Shown here piece after piece: positions 21,973 through 33,733 of a stretch of DNA of 64,000 nucleotides. The notes under the pieces are model-generated. The model was not told the origin of the DNA and made no database searches. It saw only the letters and a list, made by a program, of their open reading frames with translations. The stretch is from Cervus elaphus (lineage: Eukaryota; Chordata; Mammalia; Artiodactyla; Cervidae), in the NCBI RefSeq assembly GCF_910594005.1, contig NC_057831.1, positions 41,808,001-41,872,000 of the forward strand. The letters are read 5' to 3'. The translations under genes and the position numbers were made by a program. Position 1 is the stretch's first letter; each line of letters starts with the position of its first letter.

Positions 21973-22240
21973 GAGAAGGCAATGGCACCCCACTCCAGTA
22001 CTCTTGCCTGGAAAATCCCATGGACAGAGGAGCCTGGTAGGCTGCAGTCCATGGGGTCGCGAAGAGTCAGACATGACTGAGCGACTTCACTTTCACTTTT
22101 CACTTTCATGCATTGGAGAAGGAAATGGCAACCCACTCCAGTGTTCTTGCCTGGAGAATCCCAGGGATGGGGGAGCCTGGTGGGCTGCCGTCTATGGGGT
22201 TGCACAGAGTCGGACACTACTGAAGTGACTTAGCAGTAGC
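21973..22240 (+). mobile_element. Bov-A2 dimeric SINE
   Basis: Two Bov-A units joined by a 'cttcactttcacttttcactttcatgcattgg' linker, each with 'actccagt.ttcttgcctgg' and 'gtc.atggggt.gc..agagtc'. Ends 'ctactgaagtgacttagcag'. No clear TSD. Confidence 0.93.
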
Positions 22241-22359
22241 AGCATCTCACCTTTATAGATGAAGAAAACTGAAGCTTGGAGAGAATAATTCACTGAACAT
22301 CACAAAATATTCAGATCTGGAAGGCGTGGGCTTGAGAAGCTACTCAAAAAATAAAAGGC
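22241..22359. other. Short spacer
   Basis: No recognised feature. Confidence 0.35.
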
Positions 22360-22690
22360 ACACATCAACATGAGTCAGCCATAGGCATACACATGTTCGG
22401 GCACATGTACAGCAGAAGCTAACACAATTCTGTAAAGCAATTATCCTCCAATTAAAAATAGGAAAGAAGAGTGACTCAGTTGTGTCCAACTCTTTGCAAT
22501 CTCATGGACTGTAGACTGTCAGGCTTCTCTGTTCCTGGGATTCTCCAGGCAAGAATACTGGAGTAGGTTGCCATTCCCTTCTCCAGGGGATCTTCCTGAC
22601 CCAGGGATCGAACCCAGTTCTCCTGCATTGCAGGCAGATTCTTAACTGTCGGAGCCACCAGGGAAACACGCCAATTAAAAAGAAATAAAT
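22360..22690 (+). mobile_element. L1 3' tail split by a SINE
   Basis: 'cagcagaagctaacacaattctgtaaagcaattatcctccaattaaaaat' is a ruminant L1 tail; it resumes at 22671 with 'ccaattaaaaagaaataaattt'. 'ccaattaaaaa' occurs at 22448-22458 and 22671-22681 and looks like the SINE's target duplication. Confidence 0.6.
22470..22670 (-). mobile_element. Bov-tA SINE
   Basis: Reversed SINE from 'gagtgactcagttgtgtcc' to 'ggagccaccagggaaac', complete at the tRNA-like end. Inserted in an L1 tail. Confidence 0.92.
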
Positions 22691-25034
22691 TTTTACAAAG
22701 CAGCAGCAGTAGTAATGTATTTTAAAAGGGGGCAGAAAACAGTGAAAGAAGTAGTTTTACAGAAACACTGACTTTTGCAAATTTCATGTTCCTGTCCTTC
22801 AGTTCTATTCTTATTTGGTCTTAAACGTTTCAGAGGTGGACCCGGAAGTTAGGGAATGTGTACATTTCAGGAAAAGGAAGGGAGGGGCTTTTGGAATCAG
22901 GATGTGGGGGGAGAGTTGATGGGCAGAGGAAAAGCCCCACAGAGGAAGAAGGGCAAGAGAGTAGGAGACCCGGCAGGGTTAAAACAAGACCTGTGAGAAT
23001 GGCTGAGGGGCACCTACAACAGTCTCTTTCAAACCGCTGAGTCCCTGACTTCTACAGGCAAAGAGCAGAGGGACTCTGAACTAGCACAGACTTTGTGAAG
23101 CTCTAGCTTTTATTGAAAGATATGGAGAACTTATGAGCGAAAATGGAATGGGAAACCTCATCAGTGAGAGGTTTTCCTGAATAAGAACTTCTCATCAGGA
23201 ATGACCAGATGCTACCACATATGTGAGCTTCTGAGGTGCTACACTTTGCCCAGAGAGTAAAAGTGAGTAATAAATAACTTGACATAAAATTTTAGTACTT
23301 GATTTTTTCCCCTGAAATTCATTTAAATTCAGTGTATTCAGAACCTTGAAATAAAAATAGACTCATCTTAGACCTTATCTTCCATGCTATCTAGGTCTGA
23401 AGAATAAAATTTTAAGAGCACTAAATCGGCATCCAAAAGAGGCAAATAAGCGCTATAAAAGTAAAGACTTTTTAAATAGAAAAAAATTATAAAACATTTG
23501 TAAAGGTGACAGGAGACAGACTAGACTGACAAAGGTACATTAATGAAAGAGTTTTTAAACACCCTAAATACACAAAATCATGTGTGATGAACCACTGATC
23601 TTGTGTTCTATCTAAAAGCAAAGAATGTACTTTTTTTCTGACCACTGCTCTGGCAGACAAATGATCCTAATTAACTCTATGTTTTCATCATGGCAAATGC
23701 CACTCTGCAGTGTCACTGACTACCTACATTTTGTGTGTATGTATATATACCTGTACCTCACAAAATTCCTGGCATGTAGGAAAGTGCTTCCTACCTAACT
23801 GATTAAAAACCTTCCAACTGTCTGGTCAATGAATGACGTGAACGGGGGATGGATAAATACACAAGTGAATGGTTAAGTGGAGACTCCTTTGTTTGGAAAA
23901 AGGTACACAGGAATTATCTATTTTAATTAAAAACATTCAAGGATAATTCACCTCACCATTTGCTGGGAATACAGAAGAAGGAATTCAAACATGGGGTGAG
24001 TGAGAGACCAAGCTGGCTTTGTAGGCTTCTGTCAAGCTGAGAGTTCCTCGTTCTATGGCTATTTATGGCAAGAAAGGATGTGGCCTATCTGTGGGAGATG
24101 TAGGAAGATATATTTTAGGATGACAATAAGACCCACAGCAAAACAGACATTTTTTCCAAAGCACAAATAAAGTATCCTGTGCTTTCATTTGCTGACAGCG
24201 TGCTGGCCAATTCTCGAGGACGAGCTACTGTGTAAAGGTGATGGTGAAGAGTTGGATGCAGAAGGTGGTACTCAGAGGGCCACCTGGTTCTGAAAACAAT
24301 GCTCTTTAGCCTTGGGAGGAGCACTTCCAGAGAAGAAAGTACAGCTGAAGAAGCTCCCATTAGAGGAGAATGCCCACATCATGCTTCTCAACCATCACAC
24401 ATCAACCCAACACCATGTGAGAGTCATGGACACTTGTCAGCAATTCAGCAGCTCCCCAAGTCTGACCCATTACCTCTAGAAAACTCTGAAGGGAACAAAT
24501 ATGATTTGTTTGTAAAGAATTTCTCAATATAATGACCATCTGTGACTCTGAATTTGGCAGTTTTGAATAAGCAAATAAGAAGGAAGGAAGGGAGGGAGGG
24601 AGGGAAAGACAATTCCTTTGTCTTCTTGCAGATTCAACAAATAAAAATGAGTTCTATCACTCCACACAGGATCTAGTAGATCTGGAATTTTATTGAACAC
24701 AGATTTTGACATATTTACCTCCCTTCTGGAATAGGAATTGTCTTTGTAATACTTTCTTCACACACCCAAATGGAATTCAAGAGCAAGTGCCAATAATGAC
24801 CACACTAAGAAACACCAAAAGTACAATTCTTTACCTTTTCAACCTAGAGGCAAGGCTGTATTTTGAAGCCTCAGACGAAAATGTATGTGGGGAGCTAGTT
24901 CTATATTCTATCCTCCTAGAGCAAACTATTCATCAATACTGAACACAATGGAAACACTCCCTAGGAAAGCAGTATGTCGTCCAGCTGTCCATTAGCCGGG
25001 GGTTGAGGCCTGACTGCAGGACATGCATCCTGTA
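22691..25034. other. Long stretch without recognised gene
   Basis: Mixed composition. A purine-rich part lies at 22840-22990 and a (GGGA/GGAA)n tract at about 24572-24607. Reading frames are below 85 codons and show no domain that I know. Old relics may be present but are not clear. Confidence 0.4.
24572..24607. repeat. (GGAA/GGGA)n low-complexity tract
   Basis: 'aggaaggaagggagggaggg' and neighbours form a purine-only run of about 36 bases. Confidence 0.9.
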
Positions 25035-25232
25035 TTTTACACTCACAAGTTCTATGACCTCAGGTCACTCCCCTGCTCTGAGCGCATTTCCTCTGTTGTA
25101 AATATAGACAAAGATAAAATCCACTTTGTAGGGCTGTGAGCATTTAGGAAAGTAACTCATATAAAAGCGCTCAGCCTAATACCTGCCATATAATACATAC
25201 TCAACAAATGATATCACTGTCATTATTAGAAG
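25035..25232 (+). repeat. MIR SINE relic
   Basis: 'cacaagttctatgacctcaggtcactcccctg', 'gtagggctgtgagcatttagg' and 'ataatacatactcaacaaatg' follow the MIR order from core to 3' end. Confidence 0.7.
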
Positions 25233-25399
25233 TCTTGAATTTCGGAGGCTATGTTCCCTGTCTCACAATGAATAGCATATAAGAAAATTACCTATAGTCA
25301 GAACAACTCAAGAGCTCCTCCAAACTAATTCAAGGTCCAGTGAATCTCGCCAGGCTCTTCTCACTTTGAGATGTCATTTGGAGTCACACTGAGGTATCA

Positions 25400-25680
25400 T
25401 TCACGGTGTGAAATGCTCATCTCTACAGTATGTGTGTGTAATCTTTTCGTGGAGAGCTCATCTGACCCTCCCCACCAGTCCTCTATCACACTTCTCTGTT
25501 CAAATCTCTACCTGGCACTTTCCACTAACACTCACTTTTCTTCTCTATCATCTGCCTTCTCCACCTTTCCCCCACTCACTCCAGGCTATGTCCATCTTCT
25601 GCTGTTTTCCTAGTGCCAGAAACAGTATCTGGCCTCGGTAAGTTCTAGCAATACATTGCCGAATGAATAAGTGCTTACAC
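25400..25680 (+). repeat. L2-like 3' end relic
   Basis: Pyrimidine-rich stretch ending in 'gtgccagaaacagtatctgg...aagttctagcaatacattgccgaatgaataagtgc', a decayed L2-type end. Assignment by pattern only. Confidence 0.4.
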
Positions 25681-25980
25681 AAGTATACGGTGGAGGTGGG
25701 CACTGAGTTGGCTTGGTAACAAGGGTAGACAGTAATATCTTGATAGCCTAGTCAGAAACCCACCCAGCACAGGAACAAAAGCAGGCCCATGAGAGGGGCT
25801 GAAACCACTGTCTTCCAGGTTTGTTTCAGGGACAACCAAAAGGAAAGAAATAACGCAGTCTGCTTTCTCAGCACAGATCTTCCTTGATGTATGATGGGCT
25901 TACACCTTGCCAAACCATCATAAGCTGAATATATCATAAGTTGAAAATGTACTGAATACACCTAACCTACCAAACATCAT

Positions 25981-26211
25981 GCTTTCCAGGTAGCTCAGTG
26001 GCAAAGAATCCACTTGCAATGCAGGAGACACAGGAAATGAGGATTCGATACCTGGGTTAGGAAGATCCCCTGGAGGAGGAAATGGCAACCCACTCCAGTA
26101 TTCTTGCCTGGAGAATCCCATGGATACAGAGGAGCCTGGCAGGCTGAAGTCTATAGGGTCACAAAGAATCAGACATGACTGAAATGACTTAGCATACACA
26201 CACACACACAC
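25981..26211 (+). mobile_element. Bov-tA SINE with (CA)n tail
   Basis: Head 'gctttccaggtagctcagtgg' to 'cagacatgactgaaatgac', then a CA run at about 26195-26212. Flanked by 'accaaacatcat' at 25969-25980 and 26212-26223. Confidence 0.93.
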
Positions 26212-26234
26212 ACCAAACATCATAGCTTGGCTGA

Positions 26235-26383
26235 TGTTGTGGCTTAGTTGCTAAGCTGAGTCTGATTCTTTGCAGACCCTCAACTGCAACATGCCAGACT
26301 CCTCTGTCCTTCTTAATCTCCTGGAGTTTACTCAAATTAATGTCCATTGAATCAGTGATGCCATTCAACCATCTCATCCTCTA
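26235..26383 (-). mobile_element. Very short BovB 3'-end insertion
   Basis: About 149 bp: 'ttgtggcttagttgctaag' to 'gatgccattcaaccatctcatcctct' reversed. Flanked by 'cttggctga' at 26226-26234 and 26384-26392, a 9-bp TSD. One of the shortest clean BovB inserts here. Confidence 0.85.
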
Positions 26384-26759
26384 CTTGGCTGAACCTACCT
26401 TAAACATGCTCAAAACATATTAGCTTACAGTTGGGCAAAACTGGCCAAAACGAAGCCTATTTTATAACAAAGTGTTGAGTATCTTATGTAAATTACTGAA
26501 TACTGCACTGAAAATGAAAAACGAAATAAGTGTACGGGTGCAGAATGGTTGTAAATGTATCAATCGTCACCCTCACGATCACATGGCAGGGAGCTGCTGC
26601 TCACTGCCACTGCCCAGCATCAAGAGAAAGTTTGGTATATCATTTCACTGGCCTGGGAAAAGATCAAAATTCAAAACGTGACGTATGCTTGCGAATGAGT
26701 ACCACATTCTCATCATCATAAAGTCAAAGGACCCTAAGTGGAACCATCAAATGCCAGGG

Positions 26760-27160
26760 GCAGTTTAAACATACTACCTCTCTTCCAGATTTTGCAAGGT
26801 GATGTCACTACTTCAGCCACTGCCAGTCCCTCTTCCCAGAACCGCTTCCCCTCATACCTTCAACAGCTGCCAGCTCCAGCCCATCCCTCAGGTAACCATC
26901 TCATAGATGTTCTGCTGACTGCAGTACCATATCCTCCCTACCTACTGTTATTTCCTAACTTAGCTACTTGATTGGGTCCTTCATGTCACTTGTCACAATC
27001 TGTAATTATTTAATACATTTGATTCCATTTTGTCCATTAAAATGTACACTCCATGAAAGACCAATTTTTTTTTGTTTGTTCTTTGGAACTGCATTTTCAG
27101 GACCTTATACAATTCCTGGCATATAACTTGAGTTTGATACATAAGCATCAAAGCAAGAGA
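26760..27160 (+). repeat. L2 LINE 3' end relic
   Basis: 'cattaaaatgtacactccatgaaagacc', 'tcaggaccttatacaattcctggcatataac' and a trailing 'tgatacataagcatc' follow the L2 3' UTR pattern (length mark, 'chief use', 'size' and 'daily increment' blocks). Earlier part 'cccagaaccgcttccc' fits the same element. Confidence 0.6.
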
Positions 27161-27967
27161 GAAGAAAAGGATTCAGGAGCAGAAGGAAGGAATACTTAGA
27201 CCAATCTATCTCATTTTTAAAAAGTCTTTCCAAATTCCAGTCAACATTCTTCGATTGAGCAGCGACTGTTGACTACAGGAAGAGGAGCCAGCTAGTCTCT
27301 CCACGAAAGACAAATACAGATCCCATGTTTAGTAACTGCTTAACATTTTGCTTCACTGTTACTGCAGAACCCTAAAAGAAACAGTTCATTTCTTGAGGGA
27401 GGATCTATATAGCTCTTTGTCATCAGATGAGGAACTACAGGAAATGGCAATGAATCACCTGCCCACCAACTTCTTTTTCTCATTTTCTTGCCACTGGCTT
27501 TATTCACCCACTTTCAGAGCCTTAAGTCAATCAAAATTTTATAACCAAATCTCTCCTTAACAAATGCAAGGCTCACTTCCCACCAAACAACCTAATTTAG
27601 CACAAATTTTAAATTTCAAGGGAAATCTGAACATGCTTCACTTTAAATGTCAGGACTGGATATTCAGATGGAATAATTAAGGGAGAGGAAACATTTCCTT
27701 CCAATAAAAAAGGATTGCAAGTTTGTACAAAGTACTAAGGATATTATGTTTTAAATACACCTGCTTCTGTGTATTGCTAATGGGCATCTTCAGCATCAGC
27801 AGAAAGCATGGCCCTGTGTCCTGATTGCCACCAAGTTGGGAACACTGGCACTAAAATTCAAAGGACAGACATCACCTCTTAAAACCTAGATCCATCAATT
27901 TGTACTTTCTAATATGCTAGCAGCAGTTGTTACTCACTTCCATAATAACCTAGAATCCCTTTTCCAC
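27161..27967. other. No recognised gene
   Basis: No repeat family assigned; reading frames are short. Confidence 0.4.
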
Positions 27968-28172
27968 ATGGTTCTAAAGGTAAAGAACCTACCTGCTAAT
28001 GCAGGAGACATAAGAAACACGGGTTCAATCCCTGGGTTGGGAAGATCCCCTGGAGGAGGGCACGTCAACCCACTCTGGTTTTCTTGCCTGGATAATCCCA
28101 TGAACAGAGGAGTCTGGAGGGCTATAGTCCATGAGGTTACATAGAGTCAGACACAACTGAAGTGATTTCACA
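27968..28172 (+). mobile_element. Bov-tA SINE with CA tail
   Basis: 'ttccacatggttctaaaggtaaag' replaces the usual head, then 'aatgcaggagac', 'ggttgggaagatcccctggagg' and 'agagtcagacacaactgaagtg'. It runs into a long CA tract. A possible short TSD ('cccttttcc' before, 'ccctttcc' after the CA run). Confidence 0.9.
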
Positions 28173-28174
28173 CA

Positions 28175-28208
<34 letters not shown>
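28173..28208. repeat. (CA)n microsatellite
   Basis: About 17 CA units directly after the SINE, a likely expansion of its tail. Confidence 0.93.
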
Positions 28209-28212
<4 letters not shown>

Positions 28213-28263
28213 CCCTTGTGCATGAGGCCAATGGATTCCTATTTTTCATACCATCTCATTCTC

Positions 28264-28320
28264 TGCTTGGCTGAGCCTACCTTAAACATGCTCAGAACAC
28301 TTACATTAGCCTATACAAGT
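28264..28320 (+). repeat. Tigger-like fragment
   Basis: 'cttggctgagcctaccttaaacatgctcagaac' closely matches 26384-26420 in the Tigger-like element 1.9 kb away. Only about 57 bp can be assigned. Confidence 0.6.
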
Positions 28321-29854
28321 AAGCAGCTCTTAAGTACACACCATTCTGTATAGTATAAGAATGAGTAAGGTTCTGACAGTTTTATAAACTGTTTTTATAA
28401 ATAGTTTGGAAATTATATTAAAACATATTATGATTTTCCAGGTTTGATGGGAGTCTGATAACTGTGACTGTGAAAAACTATGCTGGGCTATATTAGACCG
28501 AAGTTAAGCTCTAAAGATGCCAGAAAACAAACAAAAGGCACATCTTCAGAAATCATTTGTTCACAACACAAGAATTCTCAAGCAATACCCCATTTTCTCT
28601 CTAAACTCATTTTCAATCTCTCTAATCATATAAGGGAAGGTTTCTCACTGAGCCTACTAAAATGTACTTAACATCCCTCTTCAACATTTATTCCTCATGT
28701 GTTCTTACAAAAGGAGCAAGTGGTGGGTTTTCTGCCAGAGTCAGAAAGAGATAACCAACTTCCTGGGTGGGGGAACAAAATCTAAATAAATCTTAGATCA
28801 AAACTGTGGATATGTAATTCATGAATCCAAAGGTTTTTCACACTGAAAAAAAATTTATCATGATTTTTGTGTCTTAGGAAGATACTAGCTTCAAATGTCT
28901 CTAAAGACTTATTAAAATATCAGATACTCAAAGTAAATGCACCCAATACCTGCGGTACTCAAGGCACAAAAGAAATGCTGTATTTAGTTATTTCCTTGTG
29001 TCCTTTTTATCTTTTGTCTCACATATACAGTGTTCATTATGCTAAGACAGTAAGACATGTATGATGGTTGTTTTAGCTTTCTAGGGTGTCAGTGCTCAAA
29101 TGCTTATGTCTTGGAAATGCACAAACAAGCAAGTTTGGAGACACTGAGAAGGCTGAATGAAGTCACACAGTAAGGAAGTATGCTGAAAGCCCTACTCTTA
29201 ATCAAAGTTGTTCCAAATAGCAAGTTTTTGACATAATTGTCAGTTTCAGGACAAAGTCTAAGTAAAACATTTTTTTTTCAAAGGGGAAAACTGACTTGCC
29301 TGTGTAATATATAGACTCTTGAGATAAAATACATAGGAAATGCTTTTTTTTTTTTTTAAGGTAGGTGATAATTGCCTAGGGATGGGATTTTACTGTAAAA
29401 AGATGCCACAAAGAGATTTTAAATGTTGACTTGCCCCTCCACCCTGCTTACATTGCTAAATTGTTTCAGACACACAGACTTACGAAAGACCACGAATTTT
29501 CTCTCTTTAGTGATTACTATGCTTAAGGAAATTATGCTAAACTCATTTGCATGTAGATGATTCGGTCCTTTGAATAATGATTTCCTTAACCAACACAGTT
29601 ATTATTATAGATGAGGTTATATAAAGGAAGCGCTCATAAGAGGTTGTAACCAACTTTGATGTATTCTAACCCATAAAGAAAATGTTGCTGATGACTGAAA
29701 CCAGGTGATTTTGCTGAACTGTTGCTGTGTTTACAGAAGAGTCTTAGCAATTACTTTCTAACTTTCATATGTAAACTTCAGAAAGCTGCAAAAAACTTAA
29801 AACTCCCTATCTAGTGTTTTGTTATTAGTTGTTCAATCATGATATTTCATATTT
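28321..29854. other. No recognised gene
   Basis: AT-rich; T runs near 29271-29279 and 29345-29359. No repeat assigned. Confidence 0.4.
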
Positions 29855-30009
29855 GTGTAGCCCTTACTATGTGCCAGGTACTGTTCAAACTGATTCATGC
29901 TCATAATTCATGCTCATTTCAATGTCATATTCTACAGCTCATCTAGTATTACATATGAATATTATCGTCGCTTTGAGAGTAGTGCAATAGTTAATACTAA
30001 GGCAGAGAG

Positions 30010-32192
30010 TTTTAAGGAAGAGCTCTTAAAGGAAGAGCTTTAAGGAAGCTCTGTAAGTCAGTAAAAACAAGACCAGGAGCTGACTGTGGCTCAGATCAAG
30101 AACTCCTTATTGCCAAATTCAGACTGAAATTGAAGTAGGGAAACACTAGACCATTCAGGTATGACATAAATAAAATCCCTTACGATTATACAGTGGAAGT
30201 GACAAACAGATTCAAGGGATTAAATCTGGCAGAATGTGTGAAGAACTATGGATGGAGGTTCGTGACACTACAGGATGCAGTGATCAAGATCAGCCCCAAG
30301 AAAAAGAAATGCAAAAAGGCAAAACGGTTGTCTGAGGAGGCCTTACAAATAGTTGTGAATAGAAGAGAAGCTAAAGGCAAAGGAGAAAAGGAAAGATATA
30401 CCCATTTGAATGCAGAGTTCCAAAGAATAGCAAGGAGAGATAAGAAAGCCTTCCTCAGTGACCAATGCCAAAAAATAGAGGAAAACAATAGGCTAAGACT
30501 AGAGATCTCTTTAAGAGAATCAGAGATACCAAGGGAACATTTCATGCAAAGATGGGCACAATAAAGGACAGAAATGGTACAGATCTAAGAGAAGCGGAAG
30601 ATATTAAGAAGAACTGGCAAGAATACACAGAACTATACAAAAAAGATCTTCATGACTCAGATAACCACAATGCTGTGATCACTCAACTAGAGCCAGACAT
30701 CCTGGAATGTGAAGTCAGCTGGGCCTTAGGAAGAATCACTACGAACAAAGCAAGTGGAGGTGATGGAATTCCAGTGGAGCTATCTCAAATTCTAAAAGAT
30801 GATGCTGTGAAAGTGCTGTGTTCAATATGCTAGCAAATTTGGAAAACTCAGCAGTGGCCACAGGAATGGAAAAGGTCAGTTTCCATTCCATGCCCAAAGA
30901 AAGGCAATGCCAAAGAATGCTCAAACTACCACACAATTGCACTCATCTCACACAATAGCAAAATAATGCTCAAAATTCTCCAAGTCAGTCTTCGACAGTA
31001 CGTGAACCATGAAATTCCAGATGTTCAAGCTGGATTTCGAAAAGGCAGAAGAATCAGAGATCAAATTGCCAACATCCGTTGGCTCATTGAAAACTCAAGA
31101 GAGTTCCAGAAAAACATCTACTTCTGCTTTATTGACTACACTAAAGCCTTTGACTCTGTGGATCACAACAAACTGTGGAAAATTCTTCAAGAGATGGGAA
31201 TACCAAACCAACTGACCTGCATCCTAAGAAATCTGTATGCAGGTCAAGAAGCAACAGTTAGAACTGGATATGGAACAACAGACTGGTTCCAAATAGGAAA
31301 AGGAGTATGTCAAGGCTGTATATTGTCACCCTGCTTATTTAACTTATATGCAGGGTACATCATGTGAATTGCCAGGCTATATAAAGCATAAACTAGAATC
31401 AAGATTGCTGGGAGAAATATCAATAATCTCAAATACACAGATGACACCACCCTTACGGCAGAAAGTGAAGAAGAACTAAAAAGCCTCTTGATGAAAGTGA
31501 AAGAGGAGAGTGAAAAAGTTGACTTAAAACTCAACATTCAGAAAACTAAGATCATGGCATCCGGTCCTATCACTTCATGGCAAATAGATAGGGAAACAAT
31601 GGAAATAGTGAGAGACTTTATTCTGGGGGGCTCCAAAATCACTGCAGATGGAGACTGCAGCCATGAAATTAAAAGACGCTTGCTCTTTGGAAGAAAAGCT
31701 ATGACCCACATAGATAGCGTATTAAAAATCAGAGACATTACCAACAAAGGTCCATCTAGTCAAAGCTATGGTTTTTCCAGTAGTCATGTATGGATGTGAG
31801 AGTTGGGCTATTAAAAAAAAAAAAAGCTGAGCACCAAAGAATTGATGCTTTTGAAATGTGGTAATGGAGAACACTCTCGAGAGTCCCTTGGACTGTAAGG
31901 AGATCCAACCAGTCCATCCTAAAGGAAATCAGTGCTGAATATTCATTGGAAGGACTGATGCTAAAGCTGAAACTCCAGTACTCTGGCCACCTGATGTGAA
32001 GAACTGACTCATTTGAAAAGACCCTGATGCTGGGCAAGATTGAAGGCAGGTGGAGAAGGGGACAGCAGAGGATGAGATGGTTGGATGGCATCACTGACTC
32101 AATGGACATGAGTTTGAGCAAGCTCCGGGAGTTGGTGATGTGTCCATGGGGTCACAAAGAGTTGGACATGACTGAGAGACTGAACTGAACTG
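30010..32192 (+). mobile_element. BovB LINE, largest copy (2.18 kb)
   Basis: Runs from upstream of the RT linker ('gaccaggagctgactgtggctcag') to the 3' end ('gttggacatgactgagagactgaactgaactg'). Both ends are set by an 11-bp target-site duplication, so this is one 5'-truncated insertion. The endonuclease is missing. An A run at 31812-31824 replaces a few coding bases. A short repeated word near the 5' end is listed separately. Confidence 0.96.
30193..31800 (+). pseudogene. Broken BovB polymerase ORF
   Basis: Frames at 30193-30564, 30552-30833, 30966-31367 and 31488-31799 cover the lysine-rich linker, RT and start of the C-terminal region. Seen: 'NVQAGFRKGR'-type segment ('DVQAGFRKGRRIRDQIANI'), motif A 'FIDYTKAFD', motif B 'QGCILSPCLFNLY', and motif C as YTDD (31434-31445) in place of YADD. 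Breaks include a frame change near 30490-30500, an in-frame TAG at 30832-30834 where other copies have CAG, and a TGA after 'YIM' near 31366. It is not functional. Confidence 0.9.
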
Positions 32193-32312
32193 AAGGCAGA
32201 GAGAGGCTAAGTGACTTATCCAAGATCTTCACTGATAATAAGAGCTGGAGCTAAGATTCAAAAACCAAGTGGCCTGTCTCTATAATCTTTGCTCTTAAGT
32301 CCACTATATTAA

Positions 32313-33179
32313 ATCAACTCTGAACTAGGATAAATTGAAGATAAGTTTAACACTCTGACTCATACACAGAATAAGTTAAAGAGGGGAGAATCTGGTGTGG
32401 GCCAGAATAATTAGGAATATTTTCTGTGGAATTTTATGCAAAGTGTGTTGGATAATTTCTAACTTTTAACAAAACAGCAACAAAAATAGAACTGTTGACT
32501 AAATACTTATTCTTCCTGTCTAGACTCATAGGAATTAGTTACAATAAACATGAGTGAAAACTTCAAGTCCACATTTCCATAATAACTTTGCACCCATAGC
32601 CCATGAACCCAAGGAGGAGAAGGAGATAAAAGGAAATCAGAAAGGTACAGAAGCTTTCCTGAAAGGGCTATGACACATAATGGTTACTAACAGCCACTCT
32701 CATCAATAACTGTTTATTTTCCCCCTCAGGCTCAATCATCTCAGAAGTAGTTCATTGTATACCCTTCCCATTGCTATTTACATATTTTGTGCACTGTGTT
32801 CCATTCGCCAACCACACTATTTTAATTATCCAGCACCTACCAAAGGGCTCAGAACTCATCTAGAGCTTTTGTCTCTGTGGCTCCTGTTAACTCTCCTAGG
32901 CTTTACCTCCCAATTTCTGACCTGAAACCTCTCTCTCTCGTGAGTCGGTCCAGTCTCCTGGACTTTGGTTTCATATTCAATCTGGTTCCTTATTTCCAGC
33001 CAAAGGGATCACCTGTCCAGTTCTGCTCTTACCATTGCTACTAATAACTACCTGTGAGCATCATGCCAGATACTTATTTACGTCAAATGCTGATCAACTA
33101 TGTAAATTACAAACTATTTTCCCTGTCCTCCTAGTGGAGAGGGAAGGCTAGAGAAGGTTTCTCTTGGGAAGTGGTATTT
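32313..33179. other. No recognised gene
   Basis: No repeat or coding signal that I can support. Confidence 0.4.
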
Positions 33180-33519
33180 ATGCTAAGAATTTAAGTGTGT
33201 AAGTGTTTCAACTTGTAAAGATCAGAGACAAACTACACCAGGAAGAGAGCGCAGCAGACACAAATGTCTTTAAGTAGGAAAAACCCTGGTATTTTTAATA
33301 AGCTAATGTGGCTATCAAACAATGTGTGAGGAGCAGAGCGGCGGGGTATCTCAAGATGAAGGACTTATGGGGCCATGCAGGTCAAGTAGGATCAAACAGT
33401 GCCAACTTTGTATTTCCTCTATCAAGCCAGGTACACAATAAAGTCATAGACTACGTTTTGTCTATGTGGGCTCCCAGAGCCCTGCATATCTGTTGACCTT
33501 TAGCATCACTTTGAATATT
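33180..33519. other. Possible old repeat, unassigned
   Basis: The order 'gggaagtggtatttatgctaag...', 'gtggctatcaaacaatgtgtgagg' and 'ggggccatgcaggtcaagtagg' recalls a widespread mammalian relic also suspected at 40770-41190 and 62270-62760. Family not certain. Confidence 0.3.
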
Positions 33520-33690
33520 GGTTTTGAAGTTGCTATTGGTAGGTGACAAAATTGCTGATGGTATTAGGTGGTGAGTTGTCAGGGTGCTGGGATTGTTACT
33601 ATTTGTAGTGCAATTGCTCATGGCATCCATGGTAGAACTGTTGGCACTTTTGGTAGTAGAATTGCCAGTGGTGTTGGTGATGGTATTCAG
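33520..33690. repeat. Degenerate 'ttgctgatggtag' repeat
   Basis: The words 'ttgctattggtagg', 'ttgctgatggtattagg', 'ttgttactatttgtag', 'ttgctcatgg...ggtag' and 'ttgccagtggtgttggtgatgg' recur every 25-40 bases. The reverse frame (33451-33696) is N/T/S-rich only because of this repeat; I do not call it a gene. Confidence 0.6.
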
Positions 33691-33733
33691 ATTCACTGTG
33701 CCAGAAGCACAATGAATGTCTATCGATTACTTC

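Larger units (their letters stand above)
25878..26740. mobile_element. Tigger-like DNA transposon, hosting a SINE and a BovB tail
   Basis: 'gatgtatgatgggcttac...ccatcataagctgaatatatcataagttgaaaatg', 'cctaacctaccaaacatcat', 'ctgaacctaccttaaacatgctcaaaac' and 'gaaaagatcaaaattcaaaa' match the non-coding ends and interior of a TcMar-Tigger relic. The two ends carry inverted motifs ('catcataagttg' type). Insertions at 25981-26211 and 26235-26383 break it. No transposase is encoded. Confidence 0.7.
29855..32312 (-). repeat. MIR SINE split by BovB
   Basis: Left part 29855-30009 ('agcccttactatgtgccaggtactg') and right part 32193-32312 ('aggctaagtgacttatccaag', 'gctggagctaagattcaaa') form one reversed MIR once BovB is removed. 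The join is 'aaggcagagag' on both sides (29999-30009, 32193-32203). Confidence 0.75.

Noticed and set aside
28240..28320. Second copy of the BovB/Tigger junction seen at 26384
   Set aside because: The shared part before the Tigger-like sequence is only about 15 bases with mismatches ('accatctcattctct'); the flanks differ and the SINEs have different insertion points. Not enough to claim a segmental duplication.
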